A DNA stretch of 64,000 nucleotides, taken from the NCBI RefSeq assembly GCF_001049495.1, contig NZ_CDWI01000009.1, positions 186,001 to 250,000 of the forward strand, given 5' to 3'. Under the pieces are notes generated by a model. It was not told the DNA's origin. It did no database searches and was given only the letters and a program-made list of their open reading frames with translations. Positions within the stretch are counted from its first letter, which is position 1; every line of letters begins with the position of its first letter. A program made the translations under genes and the position numbers. Shown piece after piece: positions 1 to 8,291 of this stretch. Origin of the DNA: Microbacterium sp. 3J1 (GTDB taxonomy: Bacteria; Actinomycetota; Actinomycetes; Actinomycetales; Microbacteriaceae).

Positions 1-869
1 CCTCCTCGGTCGTCGCCGCGCTCGTCCTGTCGTTCCGGGTGCGGACGGGGCCGCCGCTGCTCGGCCTCGCGCTGCGAGCGGACATGGATGCATGGCCGCT
101 GGACTGGCTGAGCATCACTGTCGTCATCGTCGCAGCTCTGCTGATATCGACGCTGCTGGGTCTCAACGTCGGTCACCGTCGCAGCGAACTGCGCCGGCTC
201 GAGGAACGAGCGGAGCAGCTGCGTCGAGAACGCGACCAGGAGGCCGACCTCGCCGCAGCCGCCGAACGCGAGAGGATCTCCCGCGAGATGCACGACGTCA
301 TCGCGCACAGCCTGTCCGTCATGATCGCCGTCGCCGACGGCGCGCAGGCGACGGCCGAGTCCCGCCCGGACGAGTCCCGGCGAGCGATCGGGCGGGTCGC
401 GGAGACCGGACGTCGAACACTCGCCGAGATGCGACGCCTGCTGACCGCCGTGCGCGGCGAGGACACGTCGCGGTCCTCGTCGGCACGACCCGGGATCGAT
501 CAGATCCCCGCCCTCGTCGAGGAGTTCCGCGCCGCGGGCCTGCCCGTCCGCCTCGAACGCACGGGCACGCTCGATGAGGAGGCCGTCGTCGGGCTCACGA
601 TCTACCGGATCGTGCAGGAATCGCTGACGAACACCCTGCGTCACGCGCGGGACGTCCGCGAGGTCGTCGTGCGTCTAACGGTCACCGACCGGGACGTGTC
701 GATCGTCGTCGAGGATCGGTCGGCGCCTGCAGCTCCGCCCCTCGACCCGGGGCGGGGTCTCGTCGGCATCCGCGAGAGAGCCGCGTTCTACGATGGATCC
801 GTGGACGCCGGCCCGAGACCCGGCGGAGGGTGGCGCATCGTCGTCCGACTGCAGACGGAGGATCGATGA
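1..869 (+). CDS. Sensor histidine kinase, 3' part (start lies outside the window)
   Basis: Kinase half of a two-component system of the NarL/DesK type. The reading frame is open from base 3 and begins with hydrophobic residues, so the gene starts upstream; the GTG at 39 is probably internal. A further hydrophobic segment (residues LSITVVIVAALLIST) precedes a charged coiled coil and the HisKA_3 box with the phospho-acceptor His in SREMHDVIAHS. The HATPase part shows an N-box (QESLTNTLRHA) and a G-box (GRGLVGIRERA). It overlaps the response regulator by 4 bp (ATGA), so the two are translationally coupled. The signal sensed cannot be told from this fragment. Confidence 0.9.
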   Translation, partial: SSVVAALVLSFRVRTGPPLLGLALRADMDAWPLDWLSITVVIVAALLISTLLGLNVGHRRSELRRLEERAEQLRRERDQEADLAAAAERERISREMHDVIAHSLSVMIAVADGAQATAESRPDESRRAIGRVAETGRRTLAEMRRLLTAVRGEDTSRSSSARPGIDQIPALVEEFRAAGLPVRLERTGTLDEEAVVGLTIYRIVQESLTNTLRHARDVREVVVRLTVTDRDVSIVVEDRSAPAAPPLDPGRGLVGIRERAAFYDGSVDAGPRPGGGWRIVVRLQTEDR

Positions 870-1555
870 CCGCGCAGGATGCCACCATCGTCCCGATCCG
901 CGTGATGATCGCCGACGACCAGGAACTCGTCAGATACGGTCTGCGGCTCGTCCTCGAGGCAGAACCCGACATCGAGGTCGTCGGCGAAGCCGGAGACGGC
1001 GCGACCGCTGTCTCCGCCGCGCTGCGGCTGTCGCCCGACGTCGTGCTCATGGACGTCCGCATGCCGGGGACGGACGGGATCCACGCCACCCGCGAGCTCA
1101 GCACCCGACTGCCCGGCGCGCGCGTGCTCGTGCTCACCACGTACGACCTCGACGAGTTCGCCTTCGGGGCTCTCCGGGCGGGAGCCGTCGGGTTCCTCCT
1201 CAAGAACACCCGCCCCGCCGAGCTGGTCGCCGCCATCCGCACCATCGCATCGGGGGACGCGGTCATCTCGCCGCGTCTCACCTCACAGCTCGTGGAGATC
1301 GCCCTCCCGCAGCTGTCACGCCGCGGTCGCGAGGCTGAGGATCGAACTCTCGCGGCGCTCACCGAGAGGGAGCGGGATGTCTTCGAGCAGGTGGCTCGTG
1401 GCCTGACGAACACCGAGATCGCCGCCGCCCTCCACCTCAGCGAGTCCACCGTCAAGGCGCATTTCGGTCGGATCCTCGTCAAACTCGACCTGCCGAATCG
1501 TGTGCAAGCCGTGATCCTCGCCTACGAACTCGGAATCGTGGGCGTCGACGACTGA
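866..1555 (+). CDS. LuxR/NarL-family response regulator
   Basis: Partner regulator of the kinase just upstream. The start is the ATG inside the ATGA overlap with the kinase stop; an ATG 36 bp earlier would add unrelated residues. The receiver domain has the acidic pair in MIADDQE and the phospho-accepting Asp in VVLMDVRMPG. The C-terminal part is a GerE/LuxR helix-turn-helix (LTERERDVFEQVARGLTNTE, then STVKAHFGRIL). At 229 aa it has normal NarL-family length. It likely acts as a DNA-binding regulator when phosphorylated. Targets are unknown; the metallophosphoesterase gene 230 bp downstream is a neighbour only. I see no gene or clear signal between 1556 and 1784. Confidence 0.93.
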   Translation: MTAQDATIVPIRVMIADDQELVRYGLRLVLEAEPDIEVVGEAGDGATAVSAALRLSPDVVLMDVRMPGTDGIHATRELSTRLPGARVLVLTTYDLDEFAFGALRAGAVGFLLKNTRPAELVAAIRTIASGDAVISPRLTSQLVEIALPQLSRRGREAEDRTLAALTERERDVFEQVARGLTNTEIAAALHLSESTVKAHFGRILVKLDLPNRVQAVILAYELGIVGVDD

Positions 1556-1784
1556 CATCCGGCACCAGCGCTCGGCATGCCGCTCGTGCGCGTCGGACGG
1601 AAGGGGCGCGCTTGCTCCGACGGTGAGATCTGCGTCTCCCGTACGTCTCGATCCGGCCGATGCGAAACCTTCCGGTCTTCTCCCGGTGCGCACCTCGTTA
1701 CCTGCGCGTTGCCGCACCCGGTGAGGGTGGCGATCGTGCGCGCCTCCGTGGCTGCGCCTTCCGGCATCCATCAGAAGGAGAATC

Positions 1785-4298
1785 GTGACATCCCCCGCCC
1801 CCAGCCCCTCGCGCCACCGAGGGCGACGCTGCAGCGCCGCCCTGGTCTCGACCGGCCTCGTCGCAGGCCTTCTCATCGGGGGTGTCGCCCCGGCGTCCGC
1901 CGTCGAGTCGGCCCCTCCGGCCGAGCCCGAGGCCTCCCGGTTCACCTTCGCCGTTCTGCCGGACACCCAGTTCTACTCCCGGTACTCGGTCGATCAGTTC
2001 GTCCCGCGCTACGGCACCGACCCCTTCTCCACGCAGACCACCTGGCTGACCGAGCACGCCGGCGAGCTGAACATCCCCTTCGTCGCGCATCTCGGCGATG
2101 TCGTCGACCGCGCCACGGTCCAGTCCGAGTGGGAGGCGGCGGACCGGGCCATGCAGCAGCTCGACGACGCCGATCTGCCGTACTCGATCCTGCCCGGCAA
2201 CCACGATGTGCTCGACGCGGGCAAGCAGGACACCCAGCTCGACGCCGCGAACGAGCCGTTCAACCGCTGGTTCGGCGCCCCTCGCGCCGCTGAGCAGGCG
2301 ACTTTCGTGGCGTCCGACCCGACGGGACTCAGCCAGGCACACATCTTCGAGGCCGAGGGGCAGCAGTTCATGTCCCTGGCCATCTCGTGGAACTCCTCCG
2401 ATGCCACCCTCGCCTGGGCGCAGAGCATCCTGGACCAGCACCCCACCGTCCCGGTCATCCTCACCTCGCACGCGCTCATCAACATCGCGGGCGATCAGGT
2501 CTCTCCGATCGAGACCGGAGACAGCCAGCGCATGTGGGACAAGCTCATCAGGGGCAACGATCAGATCTTCATGACCCTCAACGGTCACTTCCACGGCGCC
2601 ACTCGTCAGGTCAAGCAGAACGATTTCGGCCATGACGTGCACCAGATCCTCATGGACTACCAGATGGCGTACGAGGGCGGGAACGGGTACCTCGGCCTGT
2701 TCGAGTTCGATCTGACGAACAACACCATCTCGTTGGAGACCGGGTCGCCGTGGGTGGTCTTCAAGCCGCAGGACACGCTCACCAGCTACGACCAGCCGCT
2801 GCTCGACGGCGCCAACCAGCGATACACGCTGGACGTCGACTTCGCCGATCGCTTCGCCGGCTTCGCTCCGGAGTTCACCGCGGGCACCGCCGACGAGCCG
2901 TCGCTCTCGGCACGGGCGCGGGACATCCTGCTCGACGGCTTCGAGGGTCCTGACCCGATCTCGACCGAGCCTCCGGGCAACGAACTCGACTTCGTCGAGG
3001 CGGAGGGCACTCTCGCCCACTGGCGCTTCAACGGTGCCGAGGGCGTGCTCGACGACGAGGTCATCGAGGACGTCGCGGGCGACAACGACCTCACGCGGGT
3101 CGATCCTGCCGACACGAACGCAGTGGGCGCCGTGTGGGACGACGTGACAGTGGAGACCGGCGACGCGCACGCCTTCTCGTCCGACGGTGCGTCGGTGTGC
3201 TTCGACAACTCGTCGGGCTCGCGCTTCAGCTACCTCACCACGGCGGCGGATGCCCCGATCAACGAGGCGGATCTTCGTGACGGCTACACGATCGAGACGT
3301 TCGTGAAGATGGATGCCGACTGGAGCACGTCGGCCAACGCCTGGTCGAAATTCCTCACCCGCACGGGAAACCGGTCGCAGATCGGCGTTCCGCAGACGCG
3401 CTGGGACTGGACCGCATCGCCCAGCGCCCTCGGCATCTCGAGCCTGCGCGAGTTCCAGTGGACGAGCCTCGACGCCGACGCCTCGCTGGGCGATCGCGTC
3501 AACTGGTCGGGCGAGATCATGGTCGACAACTGGGTGCACCTGGCGGTCGTGAACGACGCTGCGAAGCGGACGACCACGATGTACGTCGACGGCGCCCCGG
3601 TGCTGCGCAATGCGAACGACGTCGGCGGAATGGCGTGGCAGCAGGGTCACTCGTGGATCCTCGGCTCGGACTGGGTCGATGACGCAGCCCGCAACGGCTG
3701 GCACGGATGCATCGGCGAGACGCGCATCATCGACCGCCCGACGGCGCCCTCCGAGTGGCTCACTCAGCGCGCCGACCTCTCGGGCTTCGCGGTGACGGAC
3801 GCTCCCGAGGGCGAGCTCACCGCTCCTGTGGAGTCGGTGACCTTCGAGGGGACCGGCTTCCCCGGTGCAGAGGTGCGCATCGCGAACGCCCCGGCCGCCG
3901 ACGCCTCCGCTCGCGCCCTCGAGGGTGCGACCGCGGTCGTGGCTGAGAACGGCGAGTGGTCGATCGAGGTCACCGAGGGGCTCACGACGGGAGCGCACCG
4001 GCTCTCCCTCTCGCAGGCACTCGGCGCGCGAGCGTCTGACACCAGCATCGTGGAGTTCGCGATCGTCGCAGCTCCCGTGGAGCCCGAGCCCTCGCCGACG
4101 CCCACCCCTGTCCCGGATGCGGGCGGCGAACCGCCTGTCTCCGGTGGCGGTGCGGCGGCCGGACCTGACGGGCTGGCAGACACCGGTGCCGATGGCGTGA
4201 TGGCGGCCATCGCCGCCGGGGTGGGCGCCCTGCTGCTGCTCCTCGGAGCCGCGCTCGCGGCTGTGCGGGCCCGGCGCAAGCCCGTGAACGAAGGCTGA
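1785..4298 (+). CDS. Secreted, wall-anchored metallophosphoesterase with LamG-like domain
   Basis: Extracellular calcineurin-like phosphoesterase of 837 aa. GTG start after AAGGAG at 1775-1780. An N-terminal signal peptide (about residues 1-40, ending near APASA) leads into the phosphoesterase domain with metal ligands visible in LPDTQ (about 57), HLGDVVDR, LPGNHDVLD (about 138) and LNGHFHG (about 267). Residues about 400-665 look like a concanavalin A/LamG sandwich (DGYTIETFVKMDADW, WVHLAVVND, TTTMYVDGAPV). A bacterial Ig-like segment and a Pro-rich stretch follow, then LADTG at about 796, a hydrophobic helix and an Arg/Lys tail: a sortase signal of the LAxTG type used by actinobacteria. Substrate unknown; phosphodiesters or phosphomonoesters outside the cell are possible. 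Confidence 0.88.
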   Translation: MTSPAPSPSRHRGRRCSAALVSTGLVAGLLIGGVAPASAVESAPPAEPEASRFTFAVLPDTQFYSRYSVDQFVPRYGTDPFSTQTTWLTEHAGELNIPFVAHLGDVVDRATVQSEWEAADRAMQQLDDADLPYSILPGNHDVLDAGKQDTQLDAANEPFNRWFGAPRAAEQATFVASDPTGLSQAHIFEAEGQQFMSLAISWNSSDATLAWAQSILDQHPTVPVILTSHALINIAGDQVSPIETGDSQRMWDKLIRGNDQIFMTLNGHFHGATRQVKQNDFGHDVHQILMDYQMAYEGGNGYLGLFEFDLTNNTISLETGSPWVVFKPQDTLTSYDQPLLDGANQRYTLDVDFADRFAGFAPEFTAGTADEPSLSARARDILLDGFEGPDPISTEPPGNELDFVEAEGTLAHWRFNGAEGVLDDEVIEDVAGDNDLTRVDPADTNAVGAVWDDVTVETGDAHAFSSDGASVCFDNSSGSRFSYLTTAADAPINEADLRDGYTIETFVKMDADWSTSANAWSKFLTRTGNRSQIGVPQTRWDWTASPSALGISSLREFQWTSLDADASLGDRVNWSGEIMVDNWVHLAVVNDAAKRTTTMYVDGAPVLRNANDVGGMAWQQGHSWILGSDWVDDAARNGWHGCIGETRIIDRPTAPSEWLTQRADLSGFAVTDAPEGELTAPVESVTFEGTGFPGAEVRIANAPAADASARALEGATAVVAENGEWSIEVTEGLTTGAHRLSLSQALGARASDTSIVEFAIVAAPVEPEPSPTPTPVPDAGGEPPVSGGGAAAGPDGLADTGADGVMAAIAAGVGALLLLLGAALAAVRARRKPVNEG

Positions 4299-4305
4299 TC
4301 CGCAC

Positions 4306-4338
4306 TCGAGGGGCCTCGCCGTCGGCGGGGCCCCTCGA
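4306..4338. terminator. Bidirectional hairpin between convergent genes
   Basis: A 15-bp stem (TCGAGGGGCCTCGCC pairing with GGCGGGGCCCCTCGA, one wobble pair) closes a GTC loop. It lies between the stops of the phosphoesterase and the HxlR regulator. There is no long T tract, as is common for actinobacterial terminators. Confidence 0.75.
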
Positions 4339-4339
4339 T

Positions 4340-4714
4340 CTACTTCTCCTCGAACTCGGCGTCGAACCGTTCGCGTGCGAGCCTCACATCGGGGAGGTGC
4401 GTGGTGGTCCACCGCAGGAGCGCGTCGATGAGTTCCTGCAGACTGTGCCCGACCGGGGCGATGCGGTACTCGACGGCTACGGGGCGGTCGCTGAGGACCA
4501 CGCGGTCGATCATGCCGTTGCGCTCGAGTCGACGGAGGGTCGAGGTCAGCGACTTCTGGGTGATGGTGGGAATCGCGCGCCGGAGTTCGTTGAAGCGCAG
4601 TGCACCCTGCTCGCAGAGCTGGTCGAGGACGTGGAGCGACCACTTGTCGAGCAGCTGGTCGAGCAGCTCGCGGTGGTCGCCGGTGATCACGGGTGCGTTC
4701 TCGGTTTCCTGCAT
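4340..4714 (-). CDS. HxlR-family winged-helix regulator
   Basis: DNA-binding regulator of 124 aa, usual HxlR size. Start chosen at the ATG of MQETENAP; an upstream in-frame ATG at 4771 would run through the operator-like dyad. The core motif is clear: LLDKWSLHVLDQL, LRFNELRRAIPTITQKSLTSTLRRLE and the wing VVLSDRPVAVEYRIAPVG. Unlike many HxlR proteins the redox-sensing N-terminal Cys is absent; the single Cys lies in LDQLCEQG. It is divergent from a RidA-family gene, with a large dyad between the two starts, so the usual arrangement of regulator plus its adjacent target is likely. Confidence 0.92.
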   Translation of the reverse strand: MQETENAPVITGDHRELLDQLLDKWSLHVLDQLCEQGALRFNELRRAIPTITQKSLTSTLRRLERNGMIDRVVLSDRPVAVEYRIAPVGHSLQELIDALLRWTTTHLPDVRLARERFDAEFEEK

Positions 4715-4734
4715 GACACCTAGTCTCGTTGAAG

Positions 4735-4777
4735 TTTCCTTTGGATACCAGGTAGACAGGGTATCCCGCAAAGGAAA
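4735..4777. promoter_or_regulatory. Large inverted repeat, probable HxlR operator
   Basis: Left arm TTTCCTTTGGATACC (4735-4749) is mirrored by GGTATCC (4760-4766) and CAAAGGAAA (4769-4777), with a 2-nt shift between the inner and outer parts. It fills the 74-bp gap between the divergent HxlR and RidA genes, where an operator controlling both would sit. Confidence 0.65.
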
Positions 4778-4788
4778 GAGAGACGCTC

Positions 4789-5199
4789 ATGTCAGTCACC
4801 ACCTTCAGCCCCGACGGTCTGCTGCAGCCCGTTCCCTACCACCACGTCTCGATCGGCTCCGGCTCTCGCCAGATCCACGTCGCAGGGCAGATCGCCCGTA
4901 CCGCCGAAGGAGACGCCGTCGCACCCGGTGATCTCGCCGGCCAGGTCGAGCAGGCGCTGCGCAATACGGCTCTGGCGCTCGCGGGTGCGGGAGCCTCGTT
5001 CGCCGACGTGGTGCGCCTGCGATTCTTCGTCACCCGGTGGCACCCCGACCAGATGGGGGCGTTCATGGCGGGAGTGCAGGGTGTAGCCGCGGAGATCGGC
5101 CTGCCGCTGCCCATGCCGCCGGCCTCGCTCATCGGCGTCGAGATCCTCTTCGAGCCGGACGTGCTGGTCGAGGTCGAGGCATACGCGATACTCGATTGA
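4789..5199 (+). CDS. RidA/YjgF/UK114-family protein
   Basis: Rid-family protein of 136 aa. Family members hydrolyse reactive imines/enamines (RidA proper) or take part in specific catabolic pathways. Recognised by IHVAGQIARTAEG, the central DLAGQVEQALRNTALALAGAGASFADVVRLRFFV-type helix-strand pattern (positions 45-80), and the C-terminal LIGVEILFEPDVLVEVEAYA. The conserved RidA Arg of the N-K-R-C type motif is not obvious, so it may belong to a Rid subgroup other than the archetypal deaminase. It is divergent from the HxlR gene and probably under its control. AGGAAAGAGAGACGCTC before the ATG offers a purine-rich ribosome site. Confidence 0.88.
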   Translation: MSVTTFSPDGLLQPVPYHHVSIGSGSRQIHVAGQIARTAEGDAVAPGDLAGQVEQALRNTALALAGAGASFADVVRLRFFVTRWHPDQMGAFMAGVQGVAAEIGLPLPMPPASLIGVEILFEPDVLVEVEAYAILD

Positions 5200-5204
5200 C
5201 TGGT

Positions 5205-5903
5205 TCAGACAAGCTGGCTGAACGCCTCTGCCTTCCGGGTCGGACCGGCGATCAGCATGACGTCGCCCGCCTCGATGATCGTCTCCGCGGTCGTGTACGT
5301 CCAGTCGCTTCGCGGCTTCTTCACTGCGGTGATGGTGACGCCGTATCGCGAGCGGATCCCCGCGTCTCCCAGCGGGATCCCGCTGACGGTCTGGTTGGCC
5401 GCCGCCTTGACGAGCGCGAAGTCGTCACCGATCTCGATGTAGTCCTGCATGGCACCACGGACCAGATGTGCGACACGTTTGCCCATCTCCTTCTCGGGGT
5501 ACACCACATGCGTGACCCCGAGTTGCTCGAGGATCGTGCCGTGAGCATCGCTGACGGCCTTCGCCCAGACGTGCTGGATGCCGAATCGAAGGAGCAGCGA
5601 CGTGGCGAGGATGCTGGCCTCGAGGTCGCTGCCGATCGCGACGACGACCCGGTCGAAGCTGGGGACGGCGAGCTGTCGGAGGACCTCTTCGCTGGTGGCA
5701 TCGGCGGTCACGACATGCGTGAGCTGCCCGTTCAAGGACTGTACGATGTCCTCTCGGCTGTCGATGCCGAGCACCTCGGTCCCTTTCGACATCAACTCGA
5801 GCGCGAGGGCTCGACCGAACCTGCCCAGCCCGATGACCGCGACGGAGTCCGCCTCGGCGATCCGGGACAGGTCTCTGCCGCCGAGGAAGGGAAGCTTAGC
5901 CAA
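5205..5903 (-). CDS. trkA: TrkA/KtrA-type regulatory subunit of potassium uptake
   Basis: Cytoplasmic gating subunit of a Ktr/Trk K+ transporter, 232 aa. The Rossmann RCK-N domain starts at VAVIGLGRFGRALALEL (GxGxxG nucleotide site), and an RCK-C domain follows (VKAAANQTVSGIPLGD ... EAGDVMLIAG). I place the start at a TTG at 5903, preceded by GAAAGG with 7-nt spacing and overlapping the end of trkH by 8 bp; the upstream ATG at 5957 would give a 62-bp overlap and a tail not found in the family. Together with trkH it forms a two-gene operon on the minus strand. Confidence 0.92.
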   Translation of the reverse strand: MAKLPFLGGRDLSRIAEADSVAVIGLGRFGRALALELMSKGTEVLGIDSREDIVQSLNGQLTHVVTADATSEEVLRQLAVPSFDRVVVAIGSDLEASILATSLLLRFGIQHVWAKAVSDAHGTILEQLGVTHVVYPEKEMGKRVAHLVRGAMQDYIEIGDDFALVKAAANQTVSGIPLGDAGIRSRYGVTITAVKKPRSDWTYTTAETIIEAGDVMLIAGPTRKAEAFSQLV

Positions 5904-7266
5904 TGATCGGCCTTTCTTTAGGAAGCTCGTAGAGCACCCGGCGCTCTCTGAGCGCAAGGGCGGAGGCGAACGTGATCGGCCCGAGTCGACCGATGAACAT
6001 GAGCAGGATGAGGATCACCTGCGCGGCGACGGGGAGGTCTGCGGTGATGCCCGTGGACAGTCCGACGGTGCCGAAGGCGGACACGACCTCGAACAGCACG
6101 CGGTCCAGACTGAATTCCGTCATCAGCATGATGGCGGTCGTCGCGCTCATGACGACGGCGACCGAGAGCAGTGCCACCGTGAGCGCCTGACGATGCACGG
6201 CTCGAGAGAGCCGCTTGCCGAACACGTTGACGGCGCCGTCGCCGCGGATCTCGGCGAGGAGGATGAAGAACAGCACGGCGAAGGTCGTGACCTTGATGCC
6301 GCCGGCCGTGCCCGCGGGGCCACCGCCGATGAACATCAGCGCATCCATCCCGATCAGCGTGGCCTCGTCCAGCGCGCCGATGTCGATGCTGTTGAAACCG
6401 GCGGTGCGGGTCTGCACCGATTGGAAGAAACCGGCGAGCAGCTTGGCGGGCCACTCGAGCGGACCCAGCGTCGCGGGATTGTTCCACTCGATCGCGGTGA
6501 TGTACGCGGTGCCGGCCAGGAGAAGCGCGACGGTGGCCGCCAGGACGATGCGCGTGTTCATCGTCCATCTCAGGGGGGAGCGCGCGTGCTTCCGCAGCTG
6601 CATGATGACCGGGAACCCCAAGCCGCCGACGATCACCGCCGCGGCGATGGGCAGGCAGATGAAAGGATCGGCGACGAACGACATGAGGTTGTCGCTGAAG
6701 AGCGCGAAGCCGGCGTTGTTGAACGACGACACCGCGTGGAACAGCGCCAGCCATGCGGCCTCGCCGACCGTGTGCTCGAAACCCGTGGCGAACCGGGCGA
6801 ACAACAGCACGAAGACCACCGCCTCGACGGTCAACGAGATCCCGACGACACCCCGCACGAGGCCCTTCACGTCGTCGAGGCCGACGCTCTTGACCTCGGT
6901 CGCCGCCAGGAGCGTGGAGCGGAGGGACAGTCGGCGCATGACGGCGAGTCCGATGACCGACGCGAACGTCATCACTCCGAAGCCGCCGATCTGGATCAGC
7001 ACGAGGATGACCACCTGCCCGAAGGGTGACCAGAAGGTCGGGGTGTCGACGATCACATGACCGGTGACGCACGCCGCCGAGACGGCCGTGAAGAGCGCTT
7101 CGATCAGGGTTGCACCGCCGGGACCCGTCTTGGCTATCGGAAGCGACAGCAGCACTGTCCCGAGAACGATGACGAGGAGGAATCCCCCGAGAACCGCTTG
7201 TGCGGGGTGCAGCCGCCATCTCGTACGTCGACCGGCCGATGTCGACGCGAGTGGGGTCCTGGTCAC
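5896..7266 (-). CDS. TrkH/KtrB-type potassium channel subunit
   Basis: Membrane pore subunit for K+ uptake, 456 aa, with many hydrophobic helices. Family signatures are the first pore loop AACVTGHVIVDT, the loop in SSFNNAGFALFSDN, the loop TRTAGFNSID and the last loop SAFGTVGLSTGIT: four Gly-centred filters as in KtrB. The preferred start is the GTG at 7266: a TAGAGT box at 7273-7278 sits exactly 6 nt upstream, as for other leaderless genes here, and overlaps the region of the alternative GTG at 7272. First gene of the trkH-trkA operon. Confidence 0.93.
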   Translation of the reverse strand: MTRTPLASTSAGRRTRWRLHPAQAVLGGFLLVIVLGTVLLSLPIAKTGPGGATLIEALFTAVSAACVTGHVIVDTPTFWSPFGQVVILVLIQIGGFGVMTFASVIGLAVMRRLSLRSTLLAATEVKSVGLDDVKGLVRGVVGISLTVEAVVFVLLFARFATGFEHTVGEAAWLALFHAVSSFNNAGFALFSDNLMSFVADPFICLPIAAAVIVGGLGFPVIMQLRKHARSPLRWTMNTRIVLAATVALLLAGTAYITAIEWNNPATLGPLEWPAKLLAGFFQSVQTRTAGFNSIDIGALDEATLIGMDALMFIGGGPAGTAGGIKVTTFAVLFFILLAEIRGDGAVNVFGKRLSRAVHRQALTVALLSVAVVMSATTAIMLMTEFSLDRVLFEVVSAFGTVGLSTGITADLPVAAQVILILLMFIGRLGPITFASALALRERRVLYELPKERPIIG

Positions 7267-7323
7267 GAGCACACTCTAGTCGTGCGTCGTGATCTCGCGG
7301 CTGCGCCGACAGGCGATCACGGA

Positions 7324-7356
7324 TGCGGACCCGACGCCCCTCCGGAGGGGTCCGCA
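7324..7356. terminator. Hairpin after the DUF1266 gene
   Basis: TGCGGACCC (7324-7332) pairs with GGGTCCGCA (7348-7356); a nested CCCCTCCGGAGGGG can form as an alternative. It lies 10 bp past the stop of the minus-strand DUF1266 gene and upstream of trkH, so it would insulate the two. Confidence 0.6.
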
Positions 7357-7365
7357 CCCGCGAGC

Positions 7366-8175
7366 TCAGAGGCCGCCCGGACGTCTGGGCAGGTGAGCGG
7401 ATGCGGGCAGCGTCCACGGCAGCGTCGCCCAGGGGCCGCCGCGCTTCGCCGAGAGTGCCGCCTTCATATCGATCCACCCGTCGCCGTACTGCTCGAACGC
7501 CTCGTCGTCGACGGCGCCGTCGCTCCAGTGCATCACCCGTCCGGCGAGGTAACTGAGGCCGAAATCGGCCCAGGAGGTGAACGAGCGGCGGGCGTCGATG
7601 TTGATGCGATGGATGAGCTGCCGCGCCTCGTGGACGTCTGCGAATCCCAGGGCGACGCCCCAGGTCACCATCGCGACCGCCTGTCCGACGGCGTAGCCGT
7701 CGAGGGTGCGCACGAAGAGCTCCGGTGTCACGGTCTCGGCGCCGACCAGGCGGCGGACCCGCTGCTCGATGTGCTCGATCCCCGCCACGAAGGCGGGGGA
7801 GTCGTGCGCGTCGTCGCCGTCGGCGGCGATGGCATCGAGCCACTCGCGAGCGCGGGGGACGCGACCGAGGGACGTGGCGATTTCGTTGCGGACGGCGAGG
7901 TGCAGCATCCAGCTCTTCCGGCGCCGCCGCACCGTCGTGAGGTACTGGATCATCTCGAGCCACTCGTGCCGAGACCGCACGCCCCACTGCTCGCTCAGCG
8001 CCTCCTTCTCGACGGCGCCGAGGTTCGAGGCGGTCGGATCGTTCCACGGGCCCGAGGGTAGAGTGCGGATCTGCAGGAAGCCCAACGCGATCTCGTCGGC
8101 CTCGACGCCGGTGGTGGCGAAGTCCGAAGACGCCGACAGCTTCGGGGCCGGGATGATCCTCGTGAGGGGATTCAT
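7366..8175 (-). CDS. DUF1266-like protein of unknown function
   Basis: Soluble 269-aa protein. The C-terminal half matches the pattern of DUF1266 proteins as I recall it: WGVALGFADVHEARQLIHRI, then RRSFTSWADFGLSYLAGRVM with a following Trp. The N-terminal part carries WGVRSRHEWLEMIQYL, also typical. No catalytic motif is recognisable. The start at 8175 has AGGAG 4 nt upstream; an ATG at 8208 would add 11 residues. It is divergent from a TetR regulator, with a TGAACG-type palindrome between them, so it may be repressed by that protein. Confidence 0.7.
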   Translation of the reverse strand: MNPLTRIIPAPKLSASSDFATTGVEADEIALGFLQIRTLPSGPWNDPTASNLGAVEKEALSEQWGVRSRHEWLEMIQYLTTVRRRRKSWMLHLAVRNEIATSLGRVPRAREWLDAIAADGDDAHDSPAFVAGIEHIEQRVRRLVGAETVTPELFVRTLDGYAVGQAVAMVTWGVALGFADVHEARQLIHRINIDARRSFTSWADFGLSYLAGRVMHWSDGAVDDEAFEQYGDGWIDMKAALSAKRGGPWATLPWTLPASAHLPRRPGGL

Positions 8176-8212
8176 ATCGCTCCTGTGCGTACGGCTGTGA
8201 TCGCTCATAGCT

Positions 8213-8226
8213 TGAACGGACGTTCA
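8213..8226. promoter_or_regulatory. TetR-type operator palindrome
   Basis: TGAACG-GA-CGTTCA is a perfect 6+6 dyad in the 116-bp gap between the divergent DUF1266 and TetR genes. The A/T-rich AATATATAGGG just downstream (about 8233-8243) could be the regulator's -10 region. Confidence 0.65.
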
Positions 8227-8291
8227 GTCAGTAATATATAGGGTTCTTCGTCTTTCTCGAAGTCGTCCAATCCTGGGGAGGCGGACACGGT

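Noticed and set aside
1698..4802. Open minus-strand frame of over 1000 codons
   Set aside because: Antisense shadow of the phosphoesterase and HxlR genes; extreme Arg/Gly content and no domain.
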